From Elmis aenea (taxonomy: Eukaryota > Arthropoda > Insecta > Coleoptera > Elmidae): a stretch of DNA of 64,000 nucleotides. A program made the position numbers and the translations under genes. The notes under the pieces are model-generated. The model was not told where the DNA came from. It worked only from the letters and a program-made list of their open reading frames with translations, and did not search any database. Below are positions 61,701 to 64,000 of the stretch, piece after piece; the first letter of the stretch is position 1; each line of letters opens with the position of its first letter. The stretch lies in contig OX393578.1 in the NCBI GenBank assembly GCA_947652605.1, positions 2,976,001 to 3,040,000 on the forward strand. The letters run 5' to 3'.

Positions 61701-63254
61701 TAAGTAGGGACAGATGTAACAGTGACTTCTAAGAAAGCTGGGGGTTGTAACCCAAGTGCAGTGAACCTTCAAACGGTCTGTTATGGCACAGGCACAGCAT
61801 TCAGACGAATTTCGTTTCGTTTCTTTTCCGTCCTAATGCACAATAACCTAACCCACCAGCCACCCCGAAAAAATCCCAATTCTCCGCACAAAGATACTGT
61901 TGTGCTTACCTCTGAATTTTTGGACAAAGACGCTGTGTTACTGCCATTGCCGATATTCTTGTCATAGCACGGTTTTATAAACTAAAAACTCGAGTCACGT
62001 CCCAGTGTACAAGTTACCAATGCTTAAACATCGTCATGTATATCCGTAATTATTTCCTTAAATCATTTTTCGACATTTACAAGGAACGAAAAGGGCGAAA
62101 ACTGAATAAAATTTATCAATTGTCTCTGATATAGATGACACAAAACAATTAAACAAATGAAACCAAAATACGAACGCAAAAAAAATGAATACGCGTTCTT
62201 TTTTTTTTTAAATAAAACTACATATATTTTTTAATGTTCAGGGTTTAAGTTGACTCAATTATTTGGAGGCTTAATTTAATTATTTCACAAAAAAAAAAAG
62301 AGTTTAAGATCACCCTAATTATTCCTTAGATGAAAAAAAAAAAAGAGTTTGGGTGTCTTGTGTGCAGAAAGATTAAAGAATATTAATTGATTTTATGGCG
62401 AAATTTACTGATACAAATAATTAAAGTTACAGAAAATGTAGGATTTGTAATTTCGTTTTTCAATGTTCGCAAAATGTTATATTTTATGAATTCAATGTTA
62501 TTTATTAGTTGCTCAACGATTGTGGCCAAAATATTTCTAAAATCTAATTAACCAAGTAATTATAGCTACTAATATTGATCAACAAAGAACTTCTTAAGTT
62601 TAATTAACTTTTAATTAACCGCGATTGTAAAATAGAACGTTAATTGGCTAGAACAAATACAATTATGCGTATAAATATTTGTTTTGATCCTTTAACACAT
62701 TTCATATGTTAATGATTACCAAAACAAATCCACGTGTTTAAATTTGTTACCGAAATTGGATCAAAATTCTTTATTAATTTTTACTGTATGAGCTTAAGTC
62801 TACTCATTAAATATTCATATAAAATATTCGTATAAAATACACATAAAATTATAGCAGGTTTTAATTTTATAAGAACCTTAACCGATTATAGAAACGTAAG
62901 ATGCACTCAGTATTTTAAAAAATCAGGTTTGTGTACTGCTTAATTTATGCCACTACAAAATAACACACTTTTTGCTGAATAAAGTATCTCCATTTTAACT
63001 AAAACGACATTTAAAGTACTATTAATCTTGCACGTTGGTCATTTACGTGCAAATGTTTGTTAGAAACACTTTAAAACGTCCTAAATATCAACTTAAGTGC
63101 GTTTGTATGCAAGTGGATTAGCACAGTTTGCTGGTAAATTAGATGGAGTTGTAATTGCATTCAATTGAGAAATAGTTTTGGATGGAATAAACGATCATTG
63201 AATAATCTTTCTCGGTTGTTGTTTTAAATGCCAGGAAAAACAACTGAAGGAATT

Positions 63255-63865
63255 GGATAGTCATTTTTTTTTTGTCCCTACAACCCAGTCAAGATACCTA
63301 AGTAGTTGACTTTTCCCTATTGGACGTAGCCTAACTAAAAAAATAAGTTATGGAGTTGTTTTTTGAAAGTATCTATCCTTAAATGCATAAGGAAGGAAGG
63401 GAGATGTCTTCTTGGGTTTTTTAAAAGTTAAACCTGATTGTGAATGAGTAATTTTAAATCAGCAATAGTACCTCATAATTAAGATGAAAAAAACCAGTTC
63501 TTATCAAGCAAATATTTTGTTCTGCTTGAGTTAAGCAAAATTTGGCGAAATTTGATTTCTTTTGCATAGTTGGATAGTCATTTTTTTTGTTTTTGTCTCT
63601 ACAACCCAGTCAAAATAGCTGAGTAGTCGACTTTCCTCCATTGGACGTAGCCTGACTAGAAAAATAATGTTATGGGGTTGTTTTTTGAAAGTATATATCC
63701 TTAAATGCATAAAGGAAGGAAGGAAGATGTCTTCTTAGGGTTTTTTTAATGTTACAACTGTTCGTGAATGGGTAATTTTAAATTGGCAATACTGCTTTTT
63801 AAGCAGATATTTTTGTTCTGCTTGAGTTGTGCAAAATTTGGCGAAATTTAATTTTTGTTTTGTTT
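63255..63865. repeat. 317-bp tandem duplication
   Basis: Two diverged copies begin GGATAGTCATTTTTTTT at 63255 and 63572. They share ACAACCCAGTCAA, TTGGACGTAGCCT, TCCTTAAATGCATAA and GTTCTGCTTGAGTT in the same order. Confidence 0.9.
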
Positions 63866-64000
63866 ATCTTGGTTGTTCCTTCCCAATTTTTGTTTAATTT
63901 GGCATCACGAAATTTATAAACAGTCTAGGAAACAACTTATAAAAGAACTACTCGCTCGAGTGGTGCTGAAAAGTATGGAAACGAACAATACTGCGACGTC

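Overview
The window looks like insect nuclear DNA, most likely from a beetle. It is AT-rich and gene-poor, with very long introns, a few compact CpG-richer islands, a eukaryotic tRNA gene and many decayed insect-type transposons (Jockey-like LINEs, mariner, hAT, TA-flanked foldback elements). The beetle assignment is inferred from the protein sequence, the transposon types and some candidate 45-62 bp introns; it is not proven.

The one gene identified with high confidence is the 5' part of homothorax (hth, the Meis/Prep-family TALE homeobox gene) on the + strand. Exon 1 (36897-36911) encodes only MAQPR and sits at the end of a CpG-rich 5' leader. Exon 2 (49214-49446) encodes the His/Ala-rich N-terminal segment. 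Exon 3 (51245-51386) encodes the start of the Meis/PKNOX N-terminal homology region. All three have canonical splice sites and matching phases. They give the first 130 residues. The rest of the Meis domain and the homeodomain must lie beyond 64000. Intron 1 is 12.3 kb, intron 2 is 1.8 kb and intron 3 exceeds 12.6 kb.

Layout: 1-36160 is upstream DNA. It holds a candidate two-exon coding fragment (2134-3250), LINE relics (5040-5655, 11375-11830, 18463-18600, 22888-23560, 23700-24420, 25900-25990), a 12-copy 70-bp minisatellite (7431-8270), a possible first exon (9279-9317), a tRNA-Ser(CGA) (15374-15455), two terminal-inverted-repeat elements (13970-14576; 16259-16981 with a nested hairpin), two hAT MITEs with perfect 8-bp target duplications (17792-18165; 29102-29472), a minus-strand spliced pseudogene candidate (18818-19176), mariner relics (24470-24800, 26095-26345, 31025-31260) and a hAT transposase relic (30408-31060). 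Region 36160-37215 is the CpG-rich hth leader and promoter-proximal island. Intron 1 contains three tandem arrays: a 40-bp repeat, a 234/235-bp satellite with 469-bp dimer structure, and a 23-bp repeat. Intron 2 has a GC-rich hairpin-forming patch just after exon 2 and a LINE relic. Intron 3 contains two TA-flanked inverted-repeat elements, one carrying a mariner transposase remnant.

No prokaryotic-style operon, CRISPR array or clearly new multigene system is visible. The most unusual structures are the dimeric satellite inside hth intron 1, the nested foldback at 16.3-17.0 kb and two sets of splice-framed candidate exons of unknown identity.
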